NCBI RefSeq assembly: GCF_900631615.1
Contig: NZ_LR131273.1
Span: 3,070,850 to 3,134,849 of the forward strand
Source: Tsukamurella paurometabola
GTDB taxonomy: Bacteria; Actinomycetota; Actinomycetes; Mycobacteriales; Mycobacteriaceae
Direction: 5' to 3'
DNA: 64,000 nt
The position numbers and the translations under genes are program-made. Positions 36,782 to 47,253 of the stretch are shown here, in pieces. The notes beneath the pieces were generated by a model. It was not told the DNA's origin. It did not search any database and was given only the letters and a program-made list of their open reading frames with translations. Within the stretch, counting starts at the first letter, position 1, and each line of letters starts with the position of its first letter.

Positions 36782-37954
36782 GTGCCCGCGCCCTCGACAC
36801 CTGAGATCAGCCGGCTCGACGGTGCCTCGACCCCGTTCGGGCTCTACCTGCACGTCCCGTTCTGCGCCACGCGGTGCGGGTACTGCGATTTCAACACCTA
36901 CACGGCCGGCGAGCTGGGCGCATCGACGTCGCCGCAGGCGTGGGCCGAGGCGATCGACGGGGAGCTGGGCCTGGCCCGCGGTGCGCTCGGTGACGTCCCG
37001 GTGTCGACGGTGTTCGTGGGCGGCGGCACCCCGTCGCTCCTGGGCGGAGACGGCCTCGCCGCGCTGCTCGATACGGCCCGCCGGCACTTCACCTTCGCCG
37101 ACGACGCCGAGGTGACCACCGAGTCGAACCCCGAGTCCACCTCGCCGGAGTTCTTCGCGCGGCTGCGCGAGGCGGGCTTCACCCGGATTTCGCTCGGCAT
37201 GCAGTCCGCCGCGGAGCACGTCCTCAAGGTCCTCGACCGCACCCACACGCCCGGCCGGGCGGTCGCCGCCGCGAAGGAGGCGCGGGCGGCCGGCTTCGAG
37301 CACGTCAACCTCGACCTCATCTACGGCACACCGGGCGAGTCCGACGACGACCTGCGAGCCTCGCTGGACGCCGTGCTCGACGCGGGCGTCGACCACGTCT
37401 CCGCCTACGCCCTCATCGTCGAGGACGGAACCGCGCTGGCGCGGCGGATCCGCCGCGGCGAGCTCCCGGACACCGACGACGACGTGCTGGCGCACCGCTA
37501 CGAGATGCTCGACCGCGCTCTCCGCGACGCCGGGTTCGACTGGTACGAGGTGTCGAACTGGGCGCGCTCCGAGGCCGGGCGATGCCGGCACAACGAGCTC
37601 TACTGGGAGGGCGCGAACTGGTGGGGCGCCGGCCCGGGCGCGCACGGCCATGTCGACGGGACGCGGGTCTGGAACGTCAAGCATCCCGCCCGCTACGCGG
37701 AGGCGGTCGCCGACGGCGCGCTGCCCCTCGCCGGCCACGAGGTGCTCACCGACGAGGATCGCCACGTCGAGGACGTGATGCTCCGCGTCCGCATGCGATC
37801 CGGCATCCCCCTCGCCGTTCTGCGGGCCGATGAGGCCGCGCGGGCCGACGAGGAGGTCGCCGTCGGGAACCTGGAGCGGCACGGTGACGCGTACGTGCTC
37901 ACCGACGCCGGTCGCCTGCTCGCCGACGGCGTGGTGCGACGGATCCTGGACTGA
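36782..37954 (+). CDS. hemW: Radical SAM protein HemW (coproporphyrinogen oxidase-like)
   Basis: 390 residues. The radical SAM cluster motif is CATRCGYCDF (C-x3-C-x2-C) near residue 28, followed by GGGTPSLLG and the HemN-family C-terminus (WWGAGPGAHGH, VEDVMLRVRMRSGIPL). HemW proteins bind heme and act as heme chaperones; many are annotated as HemN. The extra cysteine of true HemN next to the motif is replaced here by Phe (CDF), which favours HemW. Start GTG 36782. It corresponds to Rv2388c. Confidence 0.9.
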   Translation: MPAPSTPEISRLDGASTPFGLYLHVPFCATRCGYCDFNTYTAGELGASTSPQAWAEAIDGELGLARGALGDVPVSTVFVGGGTPSLLGGDGLAALLDTARRHFTFADDAEVTTESNPESTSPEFFARLREAGFTRISLGMQSAAEHVLKVLDRTHTPGRAVAAAKEARAAGFEHVNLDLIYGTPGESDDDLRASLDAVLDAGVDHVSAYALIVEDGTALARRIRRGELPDTDDDVLAHRYEMLDRALRDAGFDWYEVSNWARSEAGRCRHNELYWEGANWWGAGPGAHGHVDGTRVWNVKHPARYAEAVADGALPLAGHEVLTDEDRHVEDVMLRVRMRSGIPLAVLRADEAARADEEVAVGNLERHGDAYVLTDAGRLLADGVVRRILD

Positions 37955-38701
37955 TCAGGACAGGGCGAACACCACCGTGACGGTCACGGTGAGCGACTGC
38001 TCGCCGGACTCGATCGGGACGGGCGAGGCCGCGGCACCGGGTGCCGGGACGGGAGCGGAGTACTGCCGCGTCGGGTTGGGGCGGGCGGCCGCGCCCTCGG
38101 TGACCGTGCGGACCTCGCCGAGCTTCCCGCCGGAGAGCTTGGCGTACTGCTCGGCGCGGCTCTTGGCCTCGGCGAACGCCTTGTCACGGGCCGTGGCCTT
38201 GAGTGCGGAGTCGTTCTCGATGTCGAAGCCCACGGAGTTGATCCGGGTCGCATCGCCGCCCGCGGTCGCGATGTCCCCGAGCAGCTTCGAGGCGGTGTCG
38301 AGCTTGCGGACCTTCACCGTGAGCGACTGCGTCGCCTCGTACGACATGATCCGCCGGTCGGTGCCGTACCGGGGATCGACCCGAACGTTGGCGGTGGCGA
38401 CGTCCTTCTTGTCGACGCCATTGGCGCCGGCGGCGTCGATCACCTTCTGGGCGCTCGCCGAGGCGTCGTTGAGTGCGGTCGTGACGTCGCCCGCCTGGTG
38501 CTGGACCGCCAGCTCCACGGTGAGCACGTCGGGTGCGCCGGAGGCGTCGCCGGTGCCGACGGCCGTGATCTCCCGCGGGGAGTCGTTGGAGGTGCTCGAC
38601 GAACCGCACGCCGTGACCGATCCGCCGACGGCGACCGCCGCGAGGAGCGCGAGGCCGGCGGCGCGCAGTTTCCGTGCTGTGCTGGATGTGGAGTTCGCCA
38701 T
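37955..38701 (-). CDS. SIMPL-domain lipoprotein
   Basis: 248 residues. The lipobox VTACGSS gives lipid anchoring at Cys 32. The SIMPL (DUF541) domain follows with EITAVGTGDASGAPDVLTVE and AEQYAKLSGGKLGEVRTVTE. Family members sit in the periplasm/cell wall and several form large oligomers; their role is poorly known. Its stop directly abuts the hemW stop (convergent). It is followed upstream by a second SIMPL gene on the same strand. Confidence 0.82.
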   Translation of the reverse strand: MANSTSSTARKLRAAGLALLAAVAVGGSVTACGSSSTSNDSPREITAVGTGDASGAPDVLTVELAVQHQAGDVTTALNDASASAQKVIDAAGANGVDKKDVATANVRVDPRYGTDRRIMSYEATQSLTVKVRKLDTASKLLGDIATAGGDATRINSVGFDIENDSALKATARDKAFAEAKSRAEQYAKLSGGKLGEVRTVTEGAAARPNPTRQYSAPVPAPGAAASPVPIESGEQSLTVTVTVVFALS

Positions 38702-38768
38702 AGTCTCAGGGTGGCACCGGGCACGCGCCGCCGCAGCGGATCGCCGGTTACGGCAACGGAGAAGGCGG

Positions 38769-39398
38769 TTACACCAACTCCCATTCGACGGTGACCCGGG
38801 CCGTCACCGCGCGCTCGCCGGCTTCCATCGCGGGTCCCGCCGGTGCGGCGGCCATCGACTTCGCAGCGAAGTGCACCTCGGCGCGCGGGCCCGGCGCGGG
38901 GTCGTCGGTGATCGCGAGCACCGCGCCGAGGGCGTCGCCGGACAGGGCCGCGTACTGCTCGGCCCGGGTCCTCGCGTCGGTGAAGGCGGCCTCGCGCGCC
39001 GCGGCGGCGGGGCCGGCACCGTCGGACAGTGCGAACGTGACGGACTGGATCCGGGCGGCGTCGCCCGCGGCCGTGGCCGCGGCCTGTAGCACTGCGGCGG
39101 CGTCGCCCACGGAACGAACGGTCACCGTGAGCGACTCGCTCGCGGCGTAACCCTCGAGGCGACGGTCCTCCCACGGCCCCGTCTCGACGGCCTGCAGCCC
39201 CACGTCCGACGTGGCGACGTCCCCGCTCGACACCCCGGCCGCGTGGGCGGCGGCGACCACCGCGCGTGCCGCTTCGCCGGCGCCCGAGAAGGCCGTCGCC
39301 ACGTCGCCCGCGCGGAACTCCACGCCGATGCGGGCGATGACGACGTCGGGGGTCGCGGTGGCGGTGCCGGACCCGGTCAGGCGGATGGTGCGCGACAT
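38769..39398 (-). CDS. SIMPL-domain protein without signal peptide
   Basis: 209 residues covering only the SIMPL domain: IRLTGSGTATATPDVVIARI at the N-terminus and AEQYAALSGDALGAVLAITD near residue 150. It aligns along its length with the neighbouring lipoprotein but begins directly at the domain, so it should stay in the cytoplasm unless exported otherwise. ATG 39398 is chosen by homology. It lies 67 bases upstream of the lipoprotein gene and probably shares its transcript. Confidence 0.82.
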   Translation of the reverse strand: MSRTIRLTGSGTATATPDVVIARIGVEFRAGDVATAFSGAGEAARAVVAAAHAAGVSSGDVATSDVGLQAVETGPWEDRRLEGYAASESLTVTVRSVGDAAAVLQAAATAAGDAARIQSVTFALSDGAGPAAAAREAAFTDARTRAEQYAALSGDALGAVLAITDDPAPGPRAEVHFAAKSMAAAPAGPAMEAGERAVTARVTVEWELV

Positions 39399-39409
39399 GG
39401 GGAGTCCTC

Positions 39410-39763
39410 TCAGTCCTGGCGGGCGTGTTTGCCGTGCCTCCCCGAGGATGCCGGACGCGGCGGGGTGCCGGGTGGGAGCGCGTGCACGCGGCAGTGCAGG
39501 ACCTCGCGCCCCCGGAGCGCGGACCGCACCGCCCGGTGCAGGCCGTCCTCGAGATACAGGTCGCCGTTCCACTCGACCGCGTGCGGGAACAGGTCGCCGT
39601 AGAAGGTGGAGTCCTCGGAGAGCAGCCGATCGAGGGCCAGGACCGTGGTGGTGGTGATGATCGCGCTCAGCCGCACCTGCTGCGGCGGGATCTGTGACCA
39701 GTCGCGGGGGCTGAGCCCGTGATCGGGGTACGGCTTCCCGTCGAGTACGCCCTTGAAGATCAC
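39410..39763 (-). CDS. Conserved hypothetical protein (Rv2375-like)
   Basis: 117 residues, matching in character and place the M. tuberculosis gene Rv2375 beside hrcA. Conserved segments are [37 protein letters not shown] and [18 protein letters not shown]. The DGLHR pattern recalls ParB/sulfiredoxin-like domains (GxHR), which is a guess. The C-terminal tail is basic and disordered. The function is unknown. It is divergent from hrcA. Confidence 0.78.
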   Translation of the reverse strand: MIFKGVLDGKPYPDHGLSPRDWSQIPPQQVRLSAIITTTTVLALDRLLSEDSTFYGDLFPHAVEWNGDLYLEDGLHRAVRSALRGREVLHCRVHALPPGTPPRPASSGRHGKHARQD

Positions 39764-39823
39764 GGCTCGACTCTAGCCCGCGTAAGCTGGACATTCGAAG
39801 TTCGCACTCGAAAGGACGGCACG

Positions 39824-40858
39824 ATGTCGACGACGGAGGACCGGCGCTTCGAGGTGCTTCGGGCGATCGTGGCCGACTACGTCGAGACCCACGAGCCCGT
39901 CGGCTCGAAGGCCCTGGTGGACCGGCATCAGCTGGGCGTGTCCAGCGCGACGGTCCGCAATGACATGGCGGTGCTCGAGGCCGAGGGTTACATCACCCAG
40001 CAGCACACCAGTTCCGGGCGGATCCCCACCGAGAAGGGGTACCGCCAGTTCGTCGACCGGATCGCGCAGGTCAAGCCGCTGTCGGCGGCCGAGCGCCGCG
40101 CCATCCTCCAGTTCCTGGAGACCGGTGTCGACCTCGACGACGTGCTGCAGCGCTCCGTGCGGCTGCTGGCGCAGCTCACCCGCCAGGTCGCGGTGATCCA
40201 GTATCCCGTGCTCAGCTCCGCGCGGGTCCGGCACCTCGAGGTGGTCGCACTCGCCCCCACCCGGCTGCTGCTCGTGGTGATCCTGGACTCGGGCCGCGTG
40301 GAACAGCGGCTCGTCGAGCTGGGGGAGCCGGCCTCCGACGAGGACCTCTCCCGCCTGCGCGAGCTGTTCGGCGCCGCCGTGCACGGCAAGCTGATCCCCG
40401 ACGCCTCCATGGCGGTCGCGGACCTCGCTCCGCTCGCGCCCCGAGACCTGCGCGACGCCGTGATCCGGGTGTCGACGGTGCTGGTCGAGACGCTGGTCGA
40501 GCGCGCCGACGACCGGTTGGTACTGGGCGGCACCGCGAACCTCACCCGCAACGCGGCCGACTTCGACGCCGTCTCCGGTTCCCTGCGCAGCGTGCTCGAG
40601 ACGCTGGAGGAGCAGGTGGTCGTGCTCAAGCTGCTCACCGCACGGCAGCAACCCGGCACCGTGTCGGTGGCGATCGGCTCGGAGACGCAGGACGAGAACC
40701 TGCGCGGCGCCTCGGTGGTGTCCACCGGATACGGCGCACCGGGCGCGGTGTTCGGCGGCGTCGGCGTGCTCGGCCCGACCCGTATGGACTACCCGGGCAC
40801 GATCGCCTCCGTGGCGGCCGTCGCGAGGTACGTCGGCGAGGTGCTCGGCGAGCGCTGA
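39824..40858 (+). CDS. hrcA: Heat-inducible transcription repressor HrcA
   Basis: 344 residues. The N-terminal winged helix is [19 protein letters not shown] then [18 protein letters not shown]. The C-terminal GAF-like domain ends with [20 protein letters not shown]. It represses chaperone genes through CIRCE elements with GroEL as partner. The ATG at 39824 is preceded by AAAGGA. No CIRCE sequence is visible in front of it. It is followed by dnaJ2, as in M. tuberculosis. Confidence 0.95.
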   Translation: MSTTEDRRFEVLRAIVADYVETHEPVGSKALVDRHQLGVSSATVRNDMAVLEAEGYITQQHTSSGRIPTEKGYRQFVDRIAQVKPLSAAERRAILQFLETGVDLDDVLQRSVRLLAQLTRQVAVIQYPVLSSARVRHLEVVALAPTRLLLVVILDSGRVEQRLVELGEPASDEDLSRLRELFGAAVHGKLIPDASMAVADLAPLAPRDLRDAVIRVSTVLVETLVERADDRLVLGGTANLTRNAADFDAVSGSLRSVLETLEEQVVVLKLLTARQQPGTVSVAIGSETQDENLRGASVVSTGYGAPGAVFGGVGVLGPTRMDYPGTIASVAAVARYVGEVLGER

Positions 40859-40995
40859 CTGCGCCGGGCGGGCGTCCCGGTCGTCCTCCGACCTGCGCGA
40901 ATGGTTCGATTCGCCGGTGTGGTGGAATCATGGGTTGAGCGCGGTCCGATCAGGTCCGCTGACTGTCGCCGATTTCGTTAGAGGGTTTCACAGAA

Positions 40996-42159
40996 GTGGC
41001 ACGTGACTACTACCGCATCCTCGGGGTCGATTCGAAGGCCTCCGACCAGGAGATCAAGCGCGCCTACCGCAAGCTCGCCCGCGAGCTGCACCCCGACGTG
41101 AACCCCGACGAGGCCGCTCAGGAGAAGTTCCGCGACGTCTCCGACGCCTACGAGGTGCTGAGCGACCCCGAGAAGCGGCGCGTCGTGGACATGGGCGGCG
41201 ATCCGCTGGACAGTTCGCCCGGCGGCGGCTTCGGTGGCGGCGGGTTCGGCGGCGGCTTCTCCGGCGGCCTGGGCGACGTCTTCGAGGCCTTCTTCGGCGG
41301 CGGCATGGGCGGCGGTGGCCGCGGCCCGCGCGGTCGTGTCCGGGAGGGCAACGACGCGCTGATCCGCATGGAGCTGGATCTCGACGAGTGCGCGAACGGC
41401 GTGAGCCGCGAGCTGACCGTCGACACCGCGATCCTGTGCGACAAGTGCCACGGCGCGGGCACCGAGGGCGACAGCAAGCCGTCGACGTGCCCCACCTGCC
41501 ACGGCGCGGGCGAGGTGCAGTCCGTCCAGCGGTCCTTCCTCGGGCAGGTCATGACCTCGCGGCCGTGCCCCACCTGTGCGGGCGTCGGCGAGATCATCGA
41601 GAACCCCTGCAGCAAGTGCAGCGGCGACGGCCGTGTCCGCACGCGCCGTAACCTCACCGTGAAGATCCCCGCGGGCGTCGGCGACGGGATGCGCGTCCGC
41701 CTCGCCGGCCAGGGCGAGGTCGGACCCGGCGGCGGTCCCGCCGGCGACCTCTACGTCGAGGTCTCCGAGCGCGAGCACGAGTACCTCACCCGCGACGGCA
41801 GCACGTTGCACGTGACGGCGCGGGTGCCGATGTTCGATGCGGCGCTGGGCGCCGAGGTCGTGGTGCCCACCGTCATCGACGGAGAGCTCACCGTCGAGGT
41901 GGCTCCGGGCACCCAGACCGGCGATACCACGGTGCTGCGGGGCCACGGCATGCCGCAGGTCAATTCGCAGGCTCGGGGCAACCTCGTCGTGCACTTCGAC
42001 GTCGCCGTCCCGGCGCGCCTGGACAAGAAGCAGACCGAGAAGCTGCGCGAGCTCAAGGCGCTGTTCCCGGGCGAGGGCCCGCACGCCGCCCGGCGCGGCG
42101 GCCAGGACCAGGGCGGCGGCATCTTCTCCCGCCTGCGCGACACGTTCGCCGGACGGTAG
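40996..42159 (+). CDS. dnaJ2: Chaperone protein DnaJ2
   Basis: 387 residues. The J domain carries HPD in [13 protein letters not shown], followed by a Gly-rich linker (about residues 75-112). The zinc domain has four C-x-x-C-x-G-x-G motifs: [24 protein letters not shown] and CSKCSGDG. It stimulates DnaK ATPase. GTG start 40996 gives [11 protein letters not shown]. The 137 bases in front contain no recognisable CIRCE. Confidence 0.95.
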   Translation: MARDYYRILGVDSKASDQEIKRAYRKLARELHPDVNPDEAAQEKFRDVSDAYEVLSDPEKRRVVDMGGDPLDSSPGGGFGGGGFGGGFSGGLGDVFEAFFGGGMGGGGRGPRGRVREGNDALIRMELDLDECANGVSRELTVDTAILCDKCHGAGTEGDSKPSTCPTCHGAGEVQSVQRSFLGQVMTSRPCPTCAGVGEIIENPCSKCSGDGRVRTRRNLTVKIPAGVGDGMRVRLAGQGEVGPGGGPAGDLYVEVSEREHEYLTRDGSTLHVTARVPMFDAALGAEVVVPTVIDGELTVEVAPGTQTGDTTVLRGHGMPQVNSQARGNLVVHFDVAVPARLDKKQTEKLRELKALFPGEGPHAARRGGQDQGGGIFSRLRDTFAGR

Positions 42160-42165
42160 CCGCCG

Positions 42166-42942
42166 GTGGCGGCCACCGTCTTCCTCGCGGAATCGCTGCC
42201 CGCGCCGGGGGAGGAGTACCTCCTGGCCGGCGACGAGGGCCGGCACGCCGCCGCCGTGCGCCGGGTCCGGGTGGGCGAGGAGCTCGTCCTCTCCGACGGT
42301 GCCGGCGGATTCGCCCGGTGCACCGCGACCGCGGTGGGCAGGGCGGAGGTGACGGTGCGCTGCGCCGAGACCTGGACGGTACCGCCCGCCTCACCGCGCG
42401 TGGTGCTGGTGCAGGCCCTGCCGAAGTCCGACCGTTCCGAGCTGGCGGTGGAACTCGCCACCGAGGCGGGGATCGACGCGATCGTTCCGTGGCAGGCGTC
42501 GCGGTGCGTCTCCCGGTGGGACGGCGGCGGGTCCGGCGGCAAGGGTACCGGCAAGGCGGAGAAGGGTGTGGCCCGGTGGCGCGCCGTGGCGCGCTCGGCC
42601 GCGAAACAGGCTCGGCGAGCGTATGTTCCGGAGATCCACGACCTGGTGACGACGCGGGAACTGGTTCCGTTACTCACCAGTATGGATGCGAATGTAGTTG
42701 TCTTGCACGAGGGTTCGGCGGTGCATCTCGGCGAGGTTGACTTCTCAGTAACCGAAACCGTCGTTATCGTGGTGGGGCCGGAGGGCGGAATCAGCCCCGA
42801 GGAACTGGATGCCCTGGTCGGGATGGGTGCGCAGCCCGCGCTCCTCGGCCCGACGGTGCTGCGGACCTCCACCGCTGCCGCCGTCGCCCTGGGGGCGCTG
42901 GGAGTGATGACAGACAGATGGTCCGGCAGGCCGCCGGACTGA
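42166..42942 (+). CDS. rsmE: 16S rRNA (uracil-1498-N3)-methyltransferase
   Basis: 258 residues with an N-terminal PUA-like domain and a C-terminal SPOUT domain. Visible are GDEGRHAAAVRRVRVGEEL, LVQALPKSDRSELAVELATE and the AdoMet knot VVGPEGGISPEELDAL with GPTVLRTSTAAAVALG. It starts at GTG 42166, six bases after dnaJ2, the usual hrcA-dnaJ-rsmE order. Confidence 0.93.
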   Translation: MAATVFLAESLPAPGEEYLLAGDEGRHAAAVRRVRVGEELVLSDGAGGFARCTATAVGRAEVTVRCAETWTVPPASPRVVLVQALPKSDRSELAVELATEAGIDAIVPWQASRCVSRWDGGGSGGKGTGKAEKGVARWRAVARSAAKQARRAYVPEIHDLVTTRELVPLLTSMDANVVVLHEGSAVHLGEVDFSVTETVVIVVGPEGGISPEELDALVGMGAQPALLGPTVLRTSTAAAVALGALGVMTDRWSGRPPD

Positions 42943-42999
42943 ACGACCGGATCGGCGGGGTGCCGGCCGGCGGCTGGGACGAAGGAGTGCTCGGACACG

Positions 43000-43719
43000 A
43001 TGGCGCGTCGCATCTTCTACGGCAGCGAGGAATCGCAGCACGGGCACTTCTACCCCGGTGACGCCGATAAGCCGCTGATCACCCTGGTGCACGGCGGCTA
43101 CTGGCGAAACCTGTACTCGATGACGATGGAGTCCAAGGTCGCCAAGGACCTCAACGACCGCGGCTACCCCGTGTGGAACGTCGAGTACCGCCGGGTCGGT
43201 GAGCCGGGCGTGGTGTGGCCGATCCTGGGCGAGGACGTGCTGGCGGCCATCGACTACGGCACGGCCAAGCTCGCCAAGGACGCCGGGCACATCGTCGCGG
43301 CGCACAGCGCCGGCGCTACGCTCGCGGTCTGGGCCGCCGCGCAGCGCCCCGACCTCTTGGGCGTGATCTCCCGGGGCGGCGTCCTCGACCTCATCGAGCG
43401 GGGCGACGGTGATCAGTCGATGCGCCTGCTCTTCGATCTCGCCCCGAACGCCAATCAGCGCCTCATCAAGCGGACCTTCGCGCAGGCGAGCCCCGTCGCG
43501 GCGATGCCCTTCACCACCCGCGTGCGCGCGCTGCACGGGCGGCTCGACGAGCAGGTGCCCTATCAGCTCTCCGAGTGGTTCCTCTCGCAGGCGCAGGAGA
43601 ACGGTATGGACGCGACGCTCACGATGATCGAGGGCGAGGGGCACGACGACTTCCTCGAGCCCGGCTCGAAGGGCCACGCCGCCACAGTCGCCGCGATCGA
43701 GGAACTTTCCGTGCGCTGA
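43000..43719 (+). CDS. Alpha/beta hydrolase
   Basis: 239 residues. The oxyanion motif HGGYWRNLYSM and the nucleophile elbow AHSAGATLAVW (Ser about 107) are clear. The acid is probably in HGRLDEQVP and the catalytic His in GEGHDDFLEP. HGGYW is typical of kynurenine formamidase-like esterases. Substrate unknown. It sits inside the conserved rsmE-phoH run. Confidence 0.85.
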   Translation: MARRIFYGSEESQHGHFYPGDADKPLITLVHGGYWRNLYSMTMESKVAKDLNDRGYPVWNVEYRRVGEPGVVWPILGEDVLAAIDYGTAKLAKDAGHIVAAHSAGATLAVWAAAQRPDLLGVISRGGVLDLIERGDGDQSMRLLFDLAPNANQRLIKRTFAQASPVAAMPFTTRVRALHGRLDEQVPYQLSEWFLSQAQENGMDATLTMIEGEGHDDFLEPGSKGHAATVAAIEELSVR

Positions 43720-43785
43720 GTAACTGATCCGGCGGCGCTCACGATAGGGATCGTGAAACGCCACTGCAACGGATCGGAGAGCTCG

Positions 43786-44238
43786 ATGATCACCAGCACT
43801 CGCACCCTCCTCGGTACCGCCGCCGCGGCCGTACTCGGTCTGGGCGCCCTCGCGACCGGGGCGGGCACCGCCACGGCCGCGCCGGATGAATCCGGGGCCA
43901 CGTGCCGGGTCGGCACGCGCATGTTCACCATGGCCATGCAGGAGATGACGTCCTCCACTCCTGGTCAGGGGCCGGACACCGTGGTTCCCGGGCAGGCCAG
44001 GATCCTCGTGAACGTCCCCGAGTGGTACGGCGCGCGGTGGTCGGCGAGCATCTCCTGGCGCGACGCCGCGACCGGTGTCGGTGGGGCCCTCGGGCCGCAG
44101 CCGTCGGACCCGATGGCTCCGAACCTCACGTCGTTCGCCCGTGTCCGTACCGGCGCCGGTGAGAAGGTGGTGACCGCCCGGGCGGTGAAGGAGAGCGGCG
44201 AGACGCTCACGTGTTCGGGCACGTTCACCGTCCGCTGA
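43786..44238 (+). CDS. Secreted hypothetical protein
   Basis: 150 residues from ATG 43786, with GGAGAG just upstream. A signal peptide (hydrophobic residues about 6-28, cleavage near TATAAPDE) leads to a mature domain of about 120 residues. It contains two cysteines, ATCRVGTRM and LTCSGTF, probably bridging the two ends of a beta-sandwich. No family recognised. The longer GTG start at 43753 would put extra charged residues before the signal peptide. Confidence 0.7.
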   Translation: MITSTRTLLGTAAAAVLGLGALATGAGTATAAPDESGATCRVGTRMFTMAMQEMTSSTPGQGPDTVVPGQARILVNVPEWYGARWSASISWRDAATGVGGALGPQPSDPMAPNLTSFARVRTGAGEKVVTARAVKESGETLTCSGTFTVR

Positions 44239-44347
44239 ACGAACAGGGCGAATCTCGGAGGCGGGGCCACGTCGTGGGGGACTAAACTGGAGATATCCAC
44301 CCCGACGGGGTGGTGCCCCGCCTCACCGACGAAGGATTACGCACCGC

Positions 44348-45394
44348 GTGCCAGACCCCACCAGTTCCGACAGCCCCGCCCAGGCCGTGACGCCGGCGCG
44401 GTCCACCGTCGAGATCCCCATCGAGCTGATCTTCGGTCTCCTCGGACCCGCGGACGCGAACCTCCGTGCGCTCGAGGGCGCGCTCGCCGCGGACATCCAC
44501 GCACGGGGCAACGTGATCACACTGTCCGGCCGCCCCGCCGACGTGGCGCTGGCCGAGCGCGTCCTCGCCGAGCTGCTGGCGGCCGTTCGCAGTGGCGTGG
44601 CCGTGAGCCCCGAGGAGGTGCGCCGGTCCATCGGCATGATGACCGACGGTTCGGGCGAGTCGCCCGCCGAGGTGCTCACCCTGGACATCATCTCCCGCCG
44701 CGGGAAGACGGTGCGCCCCAAGACGGTGAACCAGAAGAAGTACGTCGACGCGATCGACGAGCACACCATCGTCTTCGGCATCGGCCCCGCGGGTACGGGC
44801 AAGACCTACCTCGCGATGGCCAAGGCCGTGCAGGCCCTGCAGTCCAAGCAGGTCAGCCGCATCATCCTCACCCGGCCCGCCGTGGAGGCGGGGGAGCGGC
44901 TCGGCTTCCTGCCGGGCACCCTCAACGAGAAGATCGACCCGTACCTGCGCCCGCTCTACGACGCGCTGCACGACATGATGGATCCCGAGGCCATCCCGAA
45001 GCTCATGGCGGCCGGTGTCATCGAGGTGGCGCCGCTGGCGTACATGCGCGGCCGCACCCTCAACGACGCCTTCATCATCCTCGACGAGGCGCAGAACACC
45101 ACCGCCGAGCAGATGAAGATGTTCCTCACCCGGCTCGGCTTCGGCTCCAAGATCGTGGTCACGGGCGACGCGACGCAGGTCGACCTGCCGGGCGGCGCGA
45201 CCAGCGGGCTCCGGGCGGCCGTCGGCATCCTGCGCGGCATCGACGACATCCACATCGCCGAGCTGTCCAGCGCCGACGTCGTGCGGCACCGCCTGGTCGC
45301 CGAGATCGTCGACGCGTACTCCCAGTTCGAGGAGCAGCTCGAAGCCACCAAGCGCCCGCAGCTGGGCGCGCGACGCATCCCGGGGCGCCGATGA
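44348..45394 (+). CDS. phoH: PhoH-like ATPase
   Basis: 348 residues. An N-terminal KH-like region (about residues 20-95) is followed by a P-loop ATPase: [17 protein letters not shown] (Walker A, about 145-161) and [17 protein letters not shown] (Walker B). PhoH proteins are thought to work with YbeY in RNA processing. It starts at GTG 44348 with AAGGA upstream. It overlaps ybeY by 4 bases. Confidence 0.94.
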   Translation: MPDPTSSDSPAQAVTPARSTVEIPIELIFGLLGPADANLRALEGALAADIHARGNVITLSGRPADVALAERVLAELLAAVRSGVAVSPEEVRRSIGMMTDGSGESPAEVLTLDIISRRGKTVRPKTVNQKKYVDAIDEHTIVFGIGPAGTGKTYLAMAKAVQALQSKQVSRIILTRPAVEAGERLGFLPGTLNEKIDPYLRPLYDALHDMMDPEAIPKLMAAGVIEVAPLAYMRGRTLNDAFIILDEAQNTTAEQMKMFLTRLGFGSKIVVTGDATQVDLPGGATSGLRAAVGILRGIDDIHIAELSSADVVRHRLVAEIVDAYSQFEEQLEATKRPQLGARRIPGRR

Positions 45395-45930
45395 GCATCG
45401 AATTCGCCAACGAGTCGGGTTTCGACGTGGACGAGGCGGAGGTCGTGGCGGTGGCCGCGTTCGCCATCGCCGCGATGGACGTGCATCCGGGTGCCGAGCT
45501 GAACATGCTCGCCGTCGACCTCGACACCATGGCCGACCTGCATGTGAAGTGGATGGACCTGCCCGGGCCCACCGATGTGATGAGCTTCCCGATGGACGAG
45601 CTGACTCCGGGGGGCCGCCCCGACATGGTGGACGCCGGGCCCGCGACGCTGGGCGACATCGTGCTGTGCCCGCAGTTCGCGGCGGAGCAGGCGGCCGCGG
45701 CCGGACACTCGACCGGCCATGAGCTCAACGTGCTCACGGTGCACGGTGTGCTGCACCTGCTGGGCTTCGACCACGCCGAGCCGGACGAGGAGCGCGAGAT
45801 GTTCGCGCTCCAGGACAGCATCCTCGCCGAGTACTACGCGCAGCAGCGCGACAAGGAGCGGCGCGCCCGGCAGTCCGCCCGCGACGAGAAGCTGCTCGGC
45901 CGTACCGGGTTCCTGGGGCGGCGGGACTGA
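45391..45930 (+). CDS. ybeY: Endoribonuclease YbeY
   Basis: 179 residues. The zinc site [11 protein letters not shown] (H-x3-H-x5-H, about residues 118-128) is complete. YbeY is a single-strand RNase needed for 16S rRNA maturation and ribosome quality control. It is coupled to phoH by an ATGA overlap. The C-terminal 30 residues are basic and family-variable. Confidence 0.95.
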   Translation: MSIEFANESGFDVDEAEVVAVAAFAIAAMDVHPGAELNMLAVDLDTMADLHVKWMDLPGPTDVMSFPMDELTPGGRPDMVDAGPATLGDIVLCPQFAAEQAAAAGHSTGHELNVLTVHGVLHLLGFDHAEPDEEREMFALQDSILAEYYAQQRDKERRARQSARDEKLLGRTGFLGRRD

Positions 45931-45933
45931 GCC

Positions 45934-47253
45934 GTGTCCTCGTCGATCCTGCTGATCGTCGGCGTCGTCGCCCTGGTACTGCTGGGCGGACTGTTCGCTG
46001 CCGTCGACTCCGCCCTGCTGACGGTCTCCCCGGCCCGCGTCGAGGACCTCGTCGAGGACGGCCGCCCGGGCGCCAAGCGCCTGCAACGCGTCCTGGTCAA
46101 CCGGCCCCTGTACGTCAACCTCGTGGTGCTGTTGCGCACCGCGTGCGAGGTCCTGTCCACGGTCCTGGTGTTCCTGGTCCTCGACCGCTACCTGTCCACC
46201 GTGTGGACGGCCGTGGTGACCGCCGCGGTCATGACGGTGGTCAGTTACGTCCTGATCGGCGTGGGGCCCCGCACCCTCGGCCGCCAGCACGCCTACACAC
46301 TCGGCTGCGCGACCGCCGTGATCCTCCAGGTCATCGCGGTTCTCATGGGGCCGATCACCCGCCTGCTCATCCTCCTCGGTAACGCCATCACGCCGGGTCG
46401 CGGTTACCGCAACGGCCCGTTCGCGACCGAGGTGGAGCTGCGCGAGCTCGTCGATCTGGCGCAGCAGCGCGGCGTCGTGGACGAGGACGAGGGCAAGATG
46501 ATCCAGTCCGTCTTCGAGCTCGGCGACACCGCCGCTCGCGAGGTCATGGTGCCGCGCCCCGAGATCGTGTGGATCGAGGCGGACAAGTCCGTCTCGCAGG
46601 CCACCCGGCTCGCGGTCCGTTCCGGTCATTCCCGCATCCCCGTCATCGGGGAGAACGTCGACGACGTGCGGGGCGTCGTCTACCTCAAGGACCTCGTCGC
46701 CCTTCCCGACGGTGCCGACCGGCACGCCATCGAGGTGGGCCGGATGGCGCGCCCCGCGGTCTTCGTGCCCGACTCGAAGCCGGTCGACGCGCTGCTGCGC
46801 GAGATGCAGCACACCAACAACCACATGGCCGTCCTGGTTAACGAGTACGGTTCCATCGCCGGCCTGGTGACCATCGAGGACGTGCTGGAGGAGATCGTCG
46901 GCGAGATCACCGACGAGTACGACGCCGGCGAGATCGCCCCCGTCGAGGAACTCGGCGACGGGGTGTACCGGGTGTCCGCCCGGCTCGACCTCGAGACGCT
47001 CGGCGACCTGTTCGACGAGGAGATCGAGGAGGACGAGGTCGACACGGTCGGCGGGCTCCTCGGCCTGGTGCTGGGCCGCGTGCCGCTGCCCGGCTCGCAG
47101 GTGCGGGCGCACGGACTGCTGTTGGAGGCGGAGGGCGCGACCGACCGACGCGGCCGGATGCGGATCTCGACGGTCCTGGTGCGGCGCGCCGAGACCGACG
47201 GGGAGGCATCGTCGGACGAGGTGACCGCGAACGAGGAGAAGGAGACCGCGTGA
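45934..47253 (+). CDS. Hemolysin-family CNNM/CBS membrane protein
   Basis: 439 residues: an N-terminal DUF21 membrane domain with about four helices, a CBS pair ([19 protein letters not shown] at about 200, then [20 protein letters not shown] at about 300) and a C-terminal CorC/HlyC domain. Relatives are magnesium/cobalt transport proteins. It corresponds to Rv2366c. It starts at GTG 45934 and overlaps the next gene by 4 bases. Confidence 0.9.
   Translation: MSSSILLIVGVVALVLLGGLFAAVDSALLTVSPARVEDLVEDGRPGAKRLQRVLVNRPLYVNLVVLLRTACEVLSTVLVFLVLDRYLSTVWTAVVTAAVMTVVSYVLIGVGPRTLGRQHAYTLGCATAVILQVIAVLMGPITRLLILLGNAITPGRGYRNGPFATEVELRELVDLAQQRGVVDEDEGKMIQSVFELGDTAAREVMVPRPEIVWIEADKSVSQATRLAVRSGHSRIPVIGENVDDVRGVVYLKDLVALPDGADRHAIEVGRMARPAVFVPDSKPVDALLREMQHTNNHMAVLVNEYGSIAGLVTIEDVLEEIVGEITDEYDAGEIAPVEELGDGVYRVSARLDLETLGDLFDEEIEEDEVDTVGGLLGLVLGRVPLPGSQVRAHGLLLEAEGATDRRGRMRISTVLVRRAETDGEASSDEVTANEEKETA

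Noticed and set aside
39781-39823. Possible CIRCE element upstream of hrcA (TTCGCACTCGAA)
   Set aside because: Only one short stretch resembles TTAGCACTC and there is no inverted GAGTGCTAA partner at nine bases.
40859-40995. Possible CIRCE or other heat-shock operator before dnaJ2
   Set aside because: No inverted repeat of the required type was found in these 137 bases.
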